A stretch of 64,000 bases of DNA, taken from the NCBI GenBank assembly GCA_034620365.1, contig JAQGEQ010000090.1:620001-684000 (forward strand). The letters are read 5' to 3'. The notes below the pieces were generated by a model that made no database searches, was not told the DNA's origin, and was given only the letters and a program-made list of their open reading frames with translations. Shown piece after piece: positions 49,159 through 62,300 of the stretch (positions are counted from its first letter, which is position 1; each line of letters begins with the position of its first letter). Both the position numbers and the translations under genes were made by a program. The DNA is from Pegea sp. RAD2-039. Taxonomy: Eukaryota > Chordata > Thaliacea > Salpida > Salpidae.

Positions 49159-50718
49159 ATGGCATGCAAGGTATGTAGCACCTTATTTAGCAAACTTGTT
49201 ATGTAAATTTTCATTTAATTTAAATACTTACAAAATTTTACCTTATTTATTTACAAAACTAGTAGGTAACAATTTTTTAAATCTATGAAAAACATTTTAG
49301 TCGATAAATTATAAAACAATTTACTTCATAAATAATAACCTTGTTATTTATTAGTTTCTTTTTGCCTGCTAATAATCAAGTTAAATGTATTTCAGCAAAA
49401 ATTCCCCAAAATAAAATCAACCCAGTCCTTAGTTGCTAAACATTGTACTAAACAAAAGTGGGATAAGTTGAATACACTTCGGACTAAAACTTCTGGGTTT
49501 TCTCTTGGTAAAGCTATTGCTTGTGCAGTTCAACAAGACAACCAGCACTGTGGAATATATGCGGGTGACTGGGATTCTTATAAAGATTTAGCTGAAGTAT
49601 TTGATCCTATCATTCAAGAATATCATGGAATTAGTGAATCAGCTGAACATGTTTCTGATATGGATTTTAGCAAGATAAAAGGAAATGTTAATCCAGAAGC
49701 ACCTGTATACTCTACTAGAATTAGAGTTGGTCGTTCTATTGATGGTTTTGGGTTATCTCCAGGAATTACAAAAAAACAACGTTTAGAAGTTGAAAGGTTG
49801 ATGATCAAAGCTTTTTCAAAGCTAACTGACTCACTTGCTGGTAATTATTATCCTTTAAAAGGAATGGACGAAAGTGTACGCCAAAAATTGGTGGACGACC
49901 ATTTTTTGTTTATGTCTGGTGATCCAAACTTGAAAATTGGTGGTATGGAAAGAGATTGGCCTGATGGCCGCGGCATCTTTCATAACAACGAAAAATCTTT
50001 TTTGGTTTGGGTAAATGAAGAAGATCAACTCCGTATTATTTCTATGGAGGAAGGAAAAGATGTTCTAGGTGTTTTTAAACGACTTGTCGAAGGAATTAAA
50101 GCTGTTGAGAATTCACTTAAAGATGATGAAAAGAAGTTTATGTTAGATCAAAGATATGGTTACATTCATTCATGTCCCACAAACCTTGGCACTGGAATGA
50201 GAGCTTCTGTCCATATAGACCTTCCTGGCTGGACTGAACATAGTATTGACAAGCTAAAGGAAAGAGCTGTTGAATTAAAACTACAAGTTCGTGGTACTCG
50301 TGGAGAGTCTGGTGGAATGACAGGGTTTAGATATGACATTTCTAATAAACACAGACTTGGATATTCAGAGGTTGAACTCATTCAAACGTTAATAGATGGA
50401 GTTAATACTTTGTATGAAGAAGATTTACAATTTCAAAAAGTTCCTCAAACAGGCGGCAGTCCAATTGTAGCTGAAAATCCAGCTGGCAATGAAGCTAATG
50501 CCCAGGAGGCAACAATTAATCAAGAAATAATTGCTACTCAAGAAGCAGGTAACACTCAAGAAGAAGCTATTGTTCAAGAAGAAGCTGTTACCCAAGAAGA
50601 AGCTATTGTTCAAGAAGAAGCTGTTACCCAAGAAGAAGCTATTGTTCAAGAAGAAGCTAATACTCAAAATGAAGATTCTAATAACGACCAAGAGGAATCT
50701 ACCCCTGAAAACGAATAA
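49159..50718 (+). CDS. Arginine-kinase-type phosphagen kinase with acidic C-terminal repeats
   Basis: ATP:guanidino phosphotransferase that buffers ATP by reversibly phosphorylating a guanidino compound, probably arginine. Exon 1 (49159-49170) encodes only MACK; exon 2 (49396-50718) holds the rest; total 444 residues. Conserved: STRIRVGRS (phosphate-binding Arg pair), FLVWVNEEDQLRIISM (catalytic Glu and Arg), CPTNLGTGMRASVHIDLP (reactive Cys and Arg) and RGTRGE (Arg and Glu). RGTRGE and CPTNLGT favour arginine kinase over creatine kinase. The guanidino-specificity loop is QHCGIYAGD, where arthropod arginine kinases have SGVGIYAPD, so the substrate is less certain. After about residue 360 the protein continues in an acidic tail containing three 12-residue units of the type TQEEAIVQEEAV; classical arginine kinases stop near 357. 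ATG at 49159 is chosen because exon 2 joins it in frame. Confidence 0.92.
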
Positions 50719-50826
50719 AGTGACCAGTTTACAAGCTTTATGTATTCAATGGTATTTTTTGCTGCTAGCTTTGCCATCTCTTATGTTTTTATGCTCTTTT
50801 AAAAGTTTTTTTGTTCAATGCTACAT

Positions 50827-50832
50827 AATAAA
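50827..50832 (+). terminator. Poly(A) signal for the arginine kinase gene
   Basis: AATAAA about 109 nt after the stop codon in ACATAATAAATCC, followed by T-rich sequence. It is the first canonical hexamer downstream. Confidence 0.6.
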
Positions 50833-51488
50833 TCCATAGATAGAAACTACAAACTACTTTAATTTCTCGTCATTTATTTTAAAATTATGGATTTATATCA
50901 GCAGTTTTTTAAAATCTATTTAATAATAAAATAATAATAAAACTGTTTTGTTATAAAAAAATACAAATGTTCTGAGATTCCAATTACTAACTACTACTTA
51001 CAAAGGAAACTTGCTGATGTATTATAGGAAAATACATAAAGCTAACTTATGAAAGTATGAACCATTTCTTATAAATCATAGTAAAGAAAAATATTATGTC
51101 TGTAAATATAATATAACTTTTAGATAAAACCTTTCAACAGCAAGGAATATATTTAGAATTTTTTCAAATAACAATAAGATTTGTTATGCAATCAGACCAA
51201 GTTTAGATAAGATTTATTATAAAGGTATCAAGCTATAGGGCGACACATTTACAACTAATAAGCCAGTGCCCAATTGTTGGATTGACTTTTTACTGTTACC
51301 ACCATATCATAAGGTTCTAGATTAAGATCAATATTAATAACAAATAATCACTAAGTAAAAATATTTATTAAATTGGCATTCATCTGGTTATATTCTATCT
51401 GATTTTATTTGGATGGAATGATTATTTTACTCTTTTAGTGAACATTTGAATCAAAACAAACAAAAAATAATTTATTCATTTATTAGCA
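50833..51488. other. Arginine kinase 3' flank, nothing recognised
   Basis: AT-rich, with no coding similarity or RNA gene seen. Confidence 0.5.
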
Positions 51489-51617
51489 CATGAAAGAAGT
51501 TATACTGATGAGAAACCATACAAGTGTGTTGTTTGTATCACCATCATGTGGCTTCTTCAGCAGAAGAATGAGAGTAAACCTAGATGAAAAGCCAACACAG
51601 GAGAAAAAGACTTTCAG
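51489..51617 (+). pseudogene. C2H2 zinc-finger relic
   Basis: One frame reads HERSYTDEKPYKCVVC, the H-linker-finger start of tandem C2H2 proteins (HxRxHTGEKPYKCxxC), then after an in-frame TGA a second linker ANTGEKDFQ. Spacing between the linkers is 31 rather than 28 residues and the zinc His residues are lost. A broken fragment, either of a gene or carried by a repeat. Confidence 0.65.
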
Positions 51618-51704
51618 ATTCAAAAATCTAGGTAGTTGTTTTTCACCAGTCCTGGTGGGCAGCTTATCTAAGTCAGGACAAGTCTAGTTTAAAGCTTACA
51701 CTCC

Positions 51705-51830
51705 GTTTACTTTGAGATCACTGCCCTGGTACACTGGACCGTGCCACCGAACATTGGATCTAAAACGTAGAAACAGTTAAGTGCACGCTATACTCCACTA
51801 TAATCAAAACCATATGTCCTGGAATAGGTC
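51705..51830 (+). repeat. Interspersed repeat block shared with 29345-29440
   Basis: CACTGCCCTGGTACACTGGA, then CCGTGCCACCGAACATTGGA and TCTAAAACG here align with CACTGTACCTGGTAATTGGG, then TCGTCTCACTGAACGGTGGA and TCTAACCAA at 29.35 kb, continuing through a shared CCATTATGACCATA/CACTATAATCAAAACCATA segment. The two are old copies of one element. Confidence 0.5.
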
Positions 51831-53307
51831 AAATTATATGAAGGGATATTAAAGTGTTTAATGATGGAAGAGGAATGTAGGTTGAAGGTGGAAGATGACA
51901 CTTGGGAACCTCAGTAAATATATCTCTAACAGCGTCCAATCTATCTCTACATAACTGTCAACAACAAAGATGAAATATGTGTTATATGATAGTAGTTCCA
52001 AGCCTTCTGACTGCCAACATCCCATACATAGAGTTTCTACATTATGTGATAATTAGAAAAGTCTGTTTTACTTTTAATCGTATTAACCCATTTTATATCT
52101 CCATCGTGGTTCCATATCACTGGCCGCATCCAGTTAACATATAGAGAAGTTAGTATAATTGATTTCAAAATATTTAACAATTAATCAAGTCCGCTTGCTT
52201 GCTTGCTTAAATTAAAGATTAAAAGCTAACTAATACTTATGTCAAATTTAAAAAAAGATATTAACAAATTTCTCTCATACTTTTTTCATATTGATTGATT
52301 AAGAATTTATTATTCGAAATTGTTTTTAATGTTTTACAGTAGCTTGTAACTGGTAAAGATTTATTAATTTTTAATCGTAAATCCTTCTTTTGGTGATTGA
52401 CTGAGGAAAAAGCTGTATTAAAGCGTGTCTTATCTTCAACTTGACATCAAGATTACGCCGCCACTTTTCACAAATAAACTTGGCTCGCTATAAAACTAAT
52501 TGCTTTTTCCATTTTTATTTTTTATTATAGAAACAAACATTAATTGAATTTATTTATCCTTGAGCTTATAAGCTCCTTGGTATGGATATAATTTTTGCAA
52601 AATAATCTTATCTTATAAAATTATCAACAAATTATGTTTTAGGATAGATTTAAAGTTCAATTAATAAGTAGAATAAACCTGGTTTTGATCTCTTCAAGTT
52701 TATTTATGTTCCCAAAAAGTCATTTTCGCTCAATCAACTACGTCTTAGTTATAAGCGTCATCTCATATTTACCATTATAATCAAAAATATTTTTTATCTT
52801 GATTACTTTATTTATCTTCTATAAATCTTGTGTATCATGTTGTATATCATTAATTTTATAATTTTCTTGTTGCTTATATACAGCATATGTTAGTAGAATT
52901 GAGTAAACAAATATAATAATAATTAAAACGAACGTTTTATAAAAGTTTTAGCATGTAGTTATCTGAAAAAATCAGTTTTATTTGGTATATTTAGTTTTGT
53001 TGCTGAATGTTTGATTTCAAACAATAAGATAATTACTATTTTATTTTTATTCAAAGCAATTACAAATTTTAGCTATTTAAAAATAGTTTATCAATGTTAT
53101 TAACATTTTGTGAGTTATTTTCAAGTTTAGATTTGTTTTAAAGGTTCTTGTATTATTTTCATTTAAATAGTCTTATTATTAATTTTTTTATTGAATAAAC
53201 TTTAAACTTAAGCAAACTTTAATTGTTAATATGTTTTTGTTTACTTATTTCTATTATACTTATCTAATTTGCATCATATCTTAAATATAGGTACACAAAT
53301 AGAAATA
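51831..53307. other. Gbf1 5' flank
   Basis: Mostly AT-rich and without recognised genes. CTTAAATATAG at 53281-53290 is an acceptor-like site 18 nt before the Gbf1 ATG, so a non-coding first exon probably lies somewhere upstream; its position is not visible. Confidence 0.45.
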
Positions 53308-56300
53308 ATGGATTTCCACCCTTCTGTTAGAGCTAAATATATTGTTCTTGGAGAAGTTAATATTGTTGTAAATGCATTGGTTAAAGCTATAAGGTAAATT
53401 TAGTTTTAAAAACAAGCTTATAAACTGATTAAATTTATTACTTTTCATTTATTGTATAATGTTTTATTATTTCTAATCTAAGTATAATTTTTAGAATTAT
53501 TTAGCTGTAAAAAGCTTGATTATTTTAACTTGTTTTGACAGAAGTTATGATTATAAAATTTATTAAATGAATTTTTAAACTGTTTTAGATGGGCAACTCA
53601 TAGTTACTTGAATGACCATGAAGATCCCCTAATTACAAGTTTCAATAATCTCCAGAATACAATAAATCGTTGTGATGGTGATTATTATATTTATATTATT
53701 AAATATCCTAATCAAATTTATTTGTTGGACAAAACAATTATTTTTATTTATATCCAACAAGTTCAGTTTCATTTTGAAAAATGTTTTAGGAATTTCATCT
53801 TGATCTGTAAAAACTTTTGTTAAATATTTGATGTTTTATGAGAATAATTAAGAATCTTTTTGTTAATTTCTTTTTTTGTAGTGTGTTAAAAAAATTCTAG
53901 TTTTAAGTTTCATTTAACTGTTTTATAGTAGATTATTAAATACTGATAAGAAATCATTTTGATGTAGTTCAGTTTATCTGATGACTGTCTAATAAAAAAA
54001 GTTTCTGATTTCTTTTTTATAATCCTAAAAAATAAAATTTTAATTTTAAAATCCTGAATAAAATAAATCTCTTTATATTATGGTAAACATATCTTCATTT
54101 TAAAGTAATTAATATTTTATTGACTTTTACAACCTAACAACTTTCTAGACCTTAATGAATTGGATGCCCTTGTTTATTTGACTCCATTTCTCAATGTTAT
54201 TCGATCTGAAGAAACCTCTGGGCCAATAACCAGTCATGCTTTGACTTCCTTAAACAAGTTCATCGTTTACGATTTGATAAGTAAGCAGAAACAAAAGCTG
54301 ACTCAGTTCTAATGTATTTTGTTATTAGATTTAAATGCGGCAAATGTCGTGAATGCAGTTTCAAGTATAGCTGATGCTGTGACTCACGCTAGATTTGTTG
54401 GTACAGACCCTTCTAGTGATGAAGTAGTTTTATCTAAAATCTTACAAGTTAGTTGCTAATTGTTCAGTGAATTTTATGTCATTGTGAACTGTTCTAGGTG
54501 CTGAGAGCATTACTTCTACAAAGTATTGGAAGTTTATTAACAAATGAAGCTGTTTGTGAGATTATGCAATCTTGCTTTCGTATCTGCTTTGAAACTAGAC
54601 TAAGTGGTAAGTAACTAGGATTAATTTGAAATATAAGTGCAAATAAACAGATTTTAAATTCATTTATAAGCCTTTTTTACTGATTTATTTCAAATAATTT
54701 GATCTCAATTATTAGTTAATTAATTTTACAGCTATTAACATAAATTTTTACTTTTTGATTTTTATCTTATAATTTGTAAACTTAAAAATACTAATTCAAT
54801 TTTGGTCGGAAAAATTCGAGAATTATTTAAATATTTGTCAACTGTTTCTTTAAATCAATTTTCTGAATTGTCTTTCTATAGATCTTTTGCGAAAAACAGC
54901 AGAACACACCCTAGAAGATATGATTCGGGTTTTATTTACTCGTCTTCCTTCTTTAAAAGACGACTGCAAAACATATCCAGCTAACTCAATGAGAAAGGTT
55001 TGGGGATTTTTCAGTTTGAAGCCATTTTTGTTGTTCTAAACAAGATCTTTTATGTTAGTTGAAAATGAGAGCAGGGGGTATGGAAGCTAGTAGTAGAGGT
55101 AAACGAAACTTTAAAAGACAAACACAAACCAAACCGAAAAAATCAGAATTTAGAAAAATAAATACAGAAGAAAAAGCAATTAGGTGAAATGTTGTTGAAA
55201 AATAGATTTTTATGAAAAATTTTAATTATTTATTTGTAGCAGTGGAATAATAGAGGATCAAAAAGTCACTGAAAGTGTTGTGGGTCGAGAAAATAATGAA
55301 AATCAGGAAAATTTGAGCAATCAAACACCAAGTAAGTCATTTGTGATTATTCATTAAACTGATGTATCTTTAAAATCAGAAGCTGAGGTCATAAACGAAG
55401 AAGAAGATGTAGAAAAGATTGCAGAAAAAGAAGAAGCTACTACTCCAACTACAGATAATGAACAGCCTGTATTAGACCAAGATGAGGTACTCCTTTGTGT
55501 TTGATGATCAGGTCTTCTACATCATTAACTTTCAGGGCGAATTAGCTGATAGTGAAATGAATACAGAAAAAGAAGCAACAAGTGTAGACGAAAGCGATAA
55601 ACAATCACAATTAAGTGAGAATGGTTCCATTCAAGATAACCAAACTATCTCTAGCAGTGTAAGTATCATTCCAAGATCTTATCAACATCTAATCAAGTTG
55701 CTGATAGGTTGAACTTGGAAGTTGTACCAAGAAAACTGTAGATGATGTAGACGCACCTTTAGTTCCTTACAGTTTACCTTGTGTGAGAGAACTCTTTCGT
55801 TTTCTGATTTCTTTGATCAACCCACACGATTCGTAAGTGATTCAGATCCATAATTCAGTTTTAACTTTCTGTTTTATAGAAATAATATGGATCATATGAA
55901 TCAAATGGGCATGGCATTACTCACAGTAGCGTTAGAAGTTTCAAGAGATGAAATGAACAAATTTCCTTCAATTTTATCTCTTATCAAAGATGATATGTGT
56001 AGATACTTGTTCCAGGTCACTACTACTCACTAGTGGTCTACTTAAAACTAATTATTTTGTATCTGGTAGTTGTTGAACGTTGAAAAAATCACTCTGGTTG
56101 CATCTGCTCTTCGTGTGTCTCTTTTGCTACTTGAATCACTTCGAAAAGACCTTAAATTTCAACTAGAGGTACCCCAACCAAATTCTCTGATCTTTTATCT
56201 CACTAATCTGTATACAGACGTTCTTGAAGAAACTTATGGAACTAATCAGCAACGAGCAATCAAAATTTTCTTATGAGCTCAAAGAATTAGCTTTGAAAGC

Positions 56301-59300
56301 AATGATGCAATTATGGCATATTCCAAGCTTTGTCACTGAACTTTATCTTAACTACGACTGTGATTTTTACTGTTCTAACATATTTGATGACCTCAGCAAG
56401 TTGTTATCTAAAGTAACTAACATATTCATCAAATCAACAAAAAGTTGCTGATTGATTTGTTTATAGAACGCGTTTCCAGTATCAGGGTTATATCCGACGC
56501 ATCTTTTATCACTAGATGCTTTGTTGACTGTGATTAGAAGTATCGAACATAGATGTAATTTGCCTAGCAACAAAGAAACCGTCAATGTTTCAACTGATAC
56601 CGAAACACAGGATTCTTCTAATTCCATTTCTTTGATACCGGATCGGTTCTTATCAGAGCTACCAACAGTTGAAGAATTGAGAGAAATTAAAAAGAAGAAA
56701 AAAGTAACTTTTTCACAAATTAAAATTCGACCAGCTAAAAATCGATATTACTTTTTAAAGATCCTTCTATCAGGAACTGAACAGTTCAACCAAAAACCAA
56801 CAAATGGAATCTCCTTTCTACAAAAAGCCAACATGCTTGATATACCTTTAGACGCGCGACAAGTAACGCGGTGGTTACGCGACAACCCTTGGCTCGATAA
56901 AGCCAAGATCGGTGAATACTTAAGCGATCGACGTTTTCCAGAACTTCTTCCTGAGTTTGTCAGGTGCAGTCCTCGCCGCCTACTTCTAAACCACGCCATC
57001 AACACCTGATTTTTTAGGACTTTTAAATTTGAGGGTCTTAGAATCGATGAAGGACTTCGTCTATATCTCGAAACGTTTCGTCTCCCTGGTGAAGCTCCTG
57101 TCATAGCGCGATTGATTACAGCTTTCTCTGACTATTGGTCGGTTAGTAAGCGGTATGACGCTAATATAACAGCGTAGATGACGTCATATCTTCGATAGGA
57201 ATGCAATCATCACCCTTTTAAGGATACAACGACAGCTTTTGTGTTGAGTTATGCTGTAATCATGTTAAATACAGATCAACATAACAGGAATGTTCGGAAA
57301 CAACATAAACCAATGAGTTTAGGTGACTTTTTGGTTAATACAAAGAAAGCAATCGTGAAAGATTATGACAAAAACATGTTAGAAGAAATCTACGCGACTA
57401 TTAAGTAAGATTTGAGATCAAAACATCCTGTATCTGATGGTTTTGTTGCTAGAAATGATGAGATTGTTTTACCGGAGGAGCAAACTGGTTTTGTTCGTGA
57501 TAAATGGTTATGGAATGTTTTAATACGTCGAGGTACTACTAAGGAAGGTACCTGGTTGTCGGCACCATTACCATCTCAGTAAGTCGTCTATAACAACCAG
57601 ATGATCTTCATCTGATCTTCATTTTCATCTGATCCTCATCTTTATTTGATCTTCATCTGACCTTTATATAATCCTTATTTTTATCTCATCTGATCCTCAT
57701 TTTCATCTAATCCTCATCTTGATCTGATCCTTATCTTCATCTGATCTTTATCTTCATATGATCCTTATCTTCATCTGATCTTTATCTGATCCTTATCTTC
57801 ATCTGATCCTCATCTTCATCTGATCCTCATCTTCACATGATCTTCATCTTCTTCTGATCCTCATCTTGATCTGATCCTCATCATCTGATCCTCATCTTCA
57901 TCTGATCCTCATCTTCATCTGATCTTTATCTGATCCTTATCTTGATCTGATCCTCATCTGATCTTAAACACTTTATAGAAGCAATGATCTCAGCTTATAT
58001 GATACCGATCTCTTTGCTATGAGTTGGGGATCAACTGTATCAGCTCTTTCTTACGTATTTGATAAATCTCAAGATGAAAACATCATCCAAAAAGCAATCA
58101 CTGGCTTCAAGTGAGTCCTCATCTTATCTTACAAACATCTACATCTGATATTTTCCAGAAAATGTGCTTTGATCAGTGCAAACTTTGGAATGAGTCAAGT
58201 ATTTGACAATCTAATGGTTTCGTTATGCAAATTTACTGGTCTTTCCAACACCACCGAAGTACCAGCTCTTCATCTTCATCTAATCACTCACAAATCTTTT
58301 ATAGTCGGCAGATATGAGTGCCATCATGTTCGGTTCCAACCCTAAATCACAACTAGCAGCACGAACTGCTCTTAGTCTTGCTCATCGTCATGGAGATATA
58401 CTTCGAGAAGGATGGAGAAATATTCTTGATATCATCTTACCTCTATTTCGAGCTAAATTGTTGTCTGCTGAGATGGTTGAAGGTGAAGATTTTGTGGTTG
58501 GAACCATTACATTGTTAAGTGAAGAACCAACCTTTCAGAGGTACTAACTTGTATTTCAACTTGTTTTCATCTCTTCTTTGTCCTGTTTGATCTTCATCTT
58601 CATCTGGTCTTCATTTTCATATGATCCTCATCTTCATCTGATCCTCATCTTCATCCGATCTTTATCTAATCCTCACCTGATCCTCATCTTCATATGATCC
58701 TCATCTTCATCTGATCTTCATCTGATCCTCATTTTCATTTGATTCTCATCTTCTTCTGATCCTCATCTTCATCTGATCTTTATCTGATCTTCATCTGATC
58801 CTCATTTTCTTATGATCCTCATCTTCACCTGATCCTCATCTTCATATGATCCTCATCTTCATCTGATCTTTATCTAATCCTCACCTGATCCTCATCTTCA
58901 TATGATCCTCATCTTCATCTGATCCTCATCTTCTTCTGATCCTCATCTTTATCTGATCTTCATCTGATCCTCATTTTCATTTGATTCTCATCTTCTGATC
59001 CTCATCTTCATCTGATCTTTATCTGATCTTCATCTGATCCTCATTTTCATATCGTCCTCATCTTCATCTGATCCTCATTTTCACCTTCATCTAATCCTCA
59101 CCTGATCCTCATCTTTATCTGATCCTCATCTTCATCTGGTCTTCATCTGATCATCTCTCTCTTGTAGGCCGGACTCACTCTTCAACAGCATCTATCAGTT
59201 CATGGCTTCAGTTGGAGGTCCAGGTGACAATTCAGCCCAAAAACAAAACACCCCGGAGGACCAAGAAGCCCTCCGTCACGCGCAAGAGTGCGTCGAGGAC

Positions 59301-62300
59301 CTACAACTCGAGAACTTGGTGACGGAGAGCAAATTCCTTCGATTGGACTCGCTACAGGTTGCTACGAAACCAGATTTCAGCAGCGATAGTTGATATTCGA
59401 TGACAGGAACTACTGAAAGCTCTGATGTTATCATCGCGAGCCGCGAATATGTACGGAAGCGACAGTAGAGATGACGTATACAGTGAAGACTCAGCTATCT
59501 TCTATCTCGAGCTTCTGCTCCGTGTTGTTCTTCAAAACAAGTTTGTCGCTGTTCATAACGCGATTCAGCGTCAATGACGTCATTCTCAGAGATCGAATCG
59601 TGTCGTTGTGGCAAGTGATTCGTGATCATCTCTACACTATCATCGTCATGGCAACCGAGTATTCGCGAATGTTAGAACGCGCTGTGATTGGTCTTCTTCG
59701 GATCGCGATTCGACTTCTACATCGTGAAGACGTCTCTGAAGAGATCTTAGCATCTCTACAAATCCTTATCATGATTAAATCCAACATAATCCCAAGAGTA
59801 CGAGCTTCGTGAAGTCGATTACGTCACTGATGACGTCATCAACAGGTCAGCCGACAGATCGCTTTCGGATTGGATAATTTACTTCGCGAAAACGCTGCAA
59901 ATATTCATCTGAAAGATGATTGGGTGACAATTTTCACGATCATGAAATGTGTTGGAGCAGGATCACTTCCACCCCCGATCATGCATATGTCCCCAGATGA
60001 GCAGATTGAAGATGTAGACTCCCTCAACTATGAGTTAGATCGAAGTATGATCTTCATCTGATCTTCACCTGATCCTCATCTCTATCTGATCTTCATCTTC
60101 ATCTGATCCTCATCTTCATTTGATCCTCATCTTCATCTGATCCTCTTCTTCATCTGATCCTCGTCTTCATCTGATCCTCATCTTTATCTGATCCTCATCT
60201 TCATCTGATCCTCATCTTCATCTGATCTTCGTCTCTATCTGATCCTCATCTCTATCTGATCTTCATCTGATCCTCATCTTTATTTGATCTTCATCTTCAT
60301 CTGATCCTCATCTGATCTTCGTCTTTATCTGATCCTCATCTTCATCTGATCCTTATCTTCATCTGATCTTCATCATTATCTGATCTTGATCTGATCCTCA
60401 GTTAATCTTTACAGAGACACAATCTGACAGTGAAACAGTGGAAGTCAAATCAACTATTCTTTCATCAGACCGTGGATACACTTCAGACAGCGAAGTTTAC
60501 GATAATGGTACCACCGACAGTCAACAGGTTGGTGCTAATCAGTGGTAGTGGTCCATAAAAAACCATCTATTTGGTTTTACTTTGAGTTTTTCATTCATAC
60601 TTTTGCTTTTAACTTATTTCTGATTTGGCAAATTTGGGTGGCTTATTATTAACGCTTTATAGTTGATAAAATCGGCGTCTTCACCCAAGCTATTCAATGG
60701 ACTTATCTTGGTAAGTCAGATGTTCTGTAGAGATCGTATATCAGTTTCTTCTGTTTGTTTCATGTCACATCTGATTTTAATCAAGTTAGGTTTTAATTGT
60801 AGTAGAAGCATGATCTTTGTGTAAGTAGCTCTGTTTGTCATCGAGCTAAAAATATTATCAAAAGTTGCTTCAATTGTCATCAAAACTTTTTCGTATCGCA
60901 TGATTTCAACTGATCAGCTACAAATACATCTACCAAACTCCTGATTAAATGTCCCAAAACTCAATTTAAATCACAGATTTGATTTGTCATTAAGATAAAA
61001 ATCTCGATTTATTAGAAGTTAAAATCTCAGCTAATTATCATCAAAATCAGCATTCTGATATTTCTCGGTTTTTTAGCTTTTGTCTGCGTTTTATCTTTAC
61101 AGAAATTCCACAAAATACCAGATGATAAAAGCTCAACACATCAGGTAAGTGATTAGCAGCCTTGCAAGTAATTAAGCTGTCTGTAGCACTTTTAATTTGC
61201 TTGTTTGCATCTGATACCCACCTAGCACCTTATAAATTCGATAAAATCAAATAATCAACTATCTCTTCAATTAGATTATCCCACCTCCACCAAACCCTTG
61301 CAATCAATTCACTTTACAACTTGGTGAAGAGCTTCATCAACATGATATGAAAGCTATGGTGAAATGTTGTGAAACTCTCGCTTTCCTCGTCAGAGACATC
61401 AATCATATCACACCAGATAATTTCGAGTTATGTGTTCGTTGTATTAGGACGTTTGCAGAAGCAAGTATTAATGGAGGTACGTCTGATCTTCATCTGATCC
61501 TCATTTTTATCTTCATCTGATCCTCATCTTCATCTGATCTTTGTCTCATCTTCATCTGATTCATATCTTCATCTGATCTTTGTCTAATCTTCATCTGATT
61601 CATATCTTTATCTGATCCTCATCTTCATCTGATCTTTGTCTAATCTTCAACTCATCTTCATCTGATCTTTGTCTAATCTTCGACTGATCTTTGTCTAATC
61701 TTCATCTGATTCATATCTTTATCTGATCCTCATCTTCATCTGATCTTTGTCTAATCCTCATCTGATCTTTATCTAATCTTCATCTGATCTTTGTCTAATC
61801 TTTATCTGATCTTTATCTAATCTTCATCTGATCTTTGTCTAATCCTCATCTGATCTTTGTCTCATCTTCATCTGATCTTTATCTAATCTTCATCTGATCT
61901 TTGGCTAATCTTCATCTGTTGATTCAGTTAATCGAACCCACCACAATACCGAACAACTACAGCAATCCAAATTAGTTCAAGATAAGAAGAAGTTGAAGAA
62001 ACGTAAAGAAAGAGACAATAAAAGAAAAACTCAAAACAACAGCATCCAAGCTTCCGGTGGAAGGTAAGAGCTTCGCGTGGTTGTCATGGCAATCACCAGT
62101 TGTTACTAGATACGCGACAAGTCAAAATTCAGACGATGAATTATCGTATGAAGCTGTTCCTGATAGATACCACACGCTGTCGCTACAAGTATGTGACGTC
62201 ATCACCGCTTTGTAGCGACTTGTAGTAACTGGTTGAGTTTTTAGCTGCTTGATTTGATGCATACACTTCATACAAATGCTGGTCAAATATATCGAAAATG

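Noticed and set aside
50531-50839. Lys/Leu-rich open frame overlapping the arginine kinase repeats
   Set aside because: A frame-shifted reading of the GAAGAAGCT repeats; the arginine kinase frame is continuous with the conserved domain.
58585-59155. CRISPR-like or coding tandem repeat
   Set aside because: Units are contiguous without unique spacers, the context is a eukaryotic intron, and homology of flanking exons to GBF1 shows the array is spliced out.
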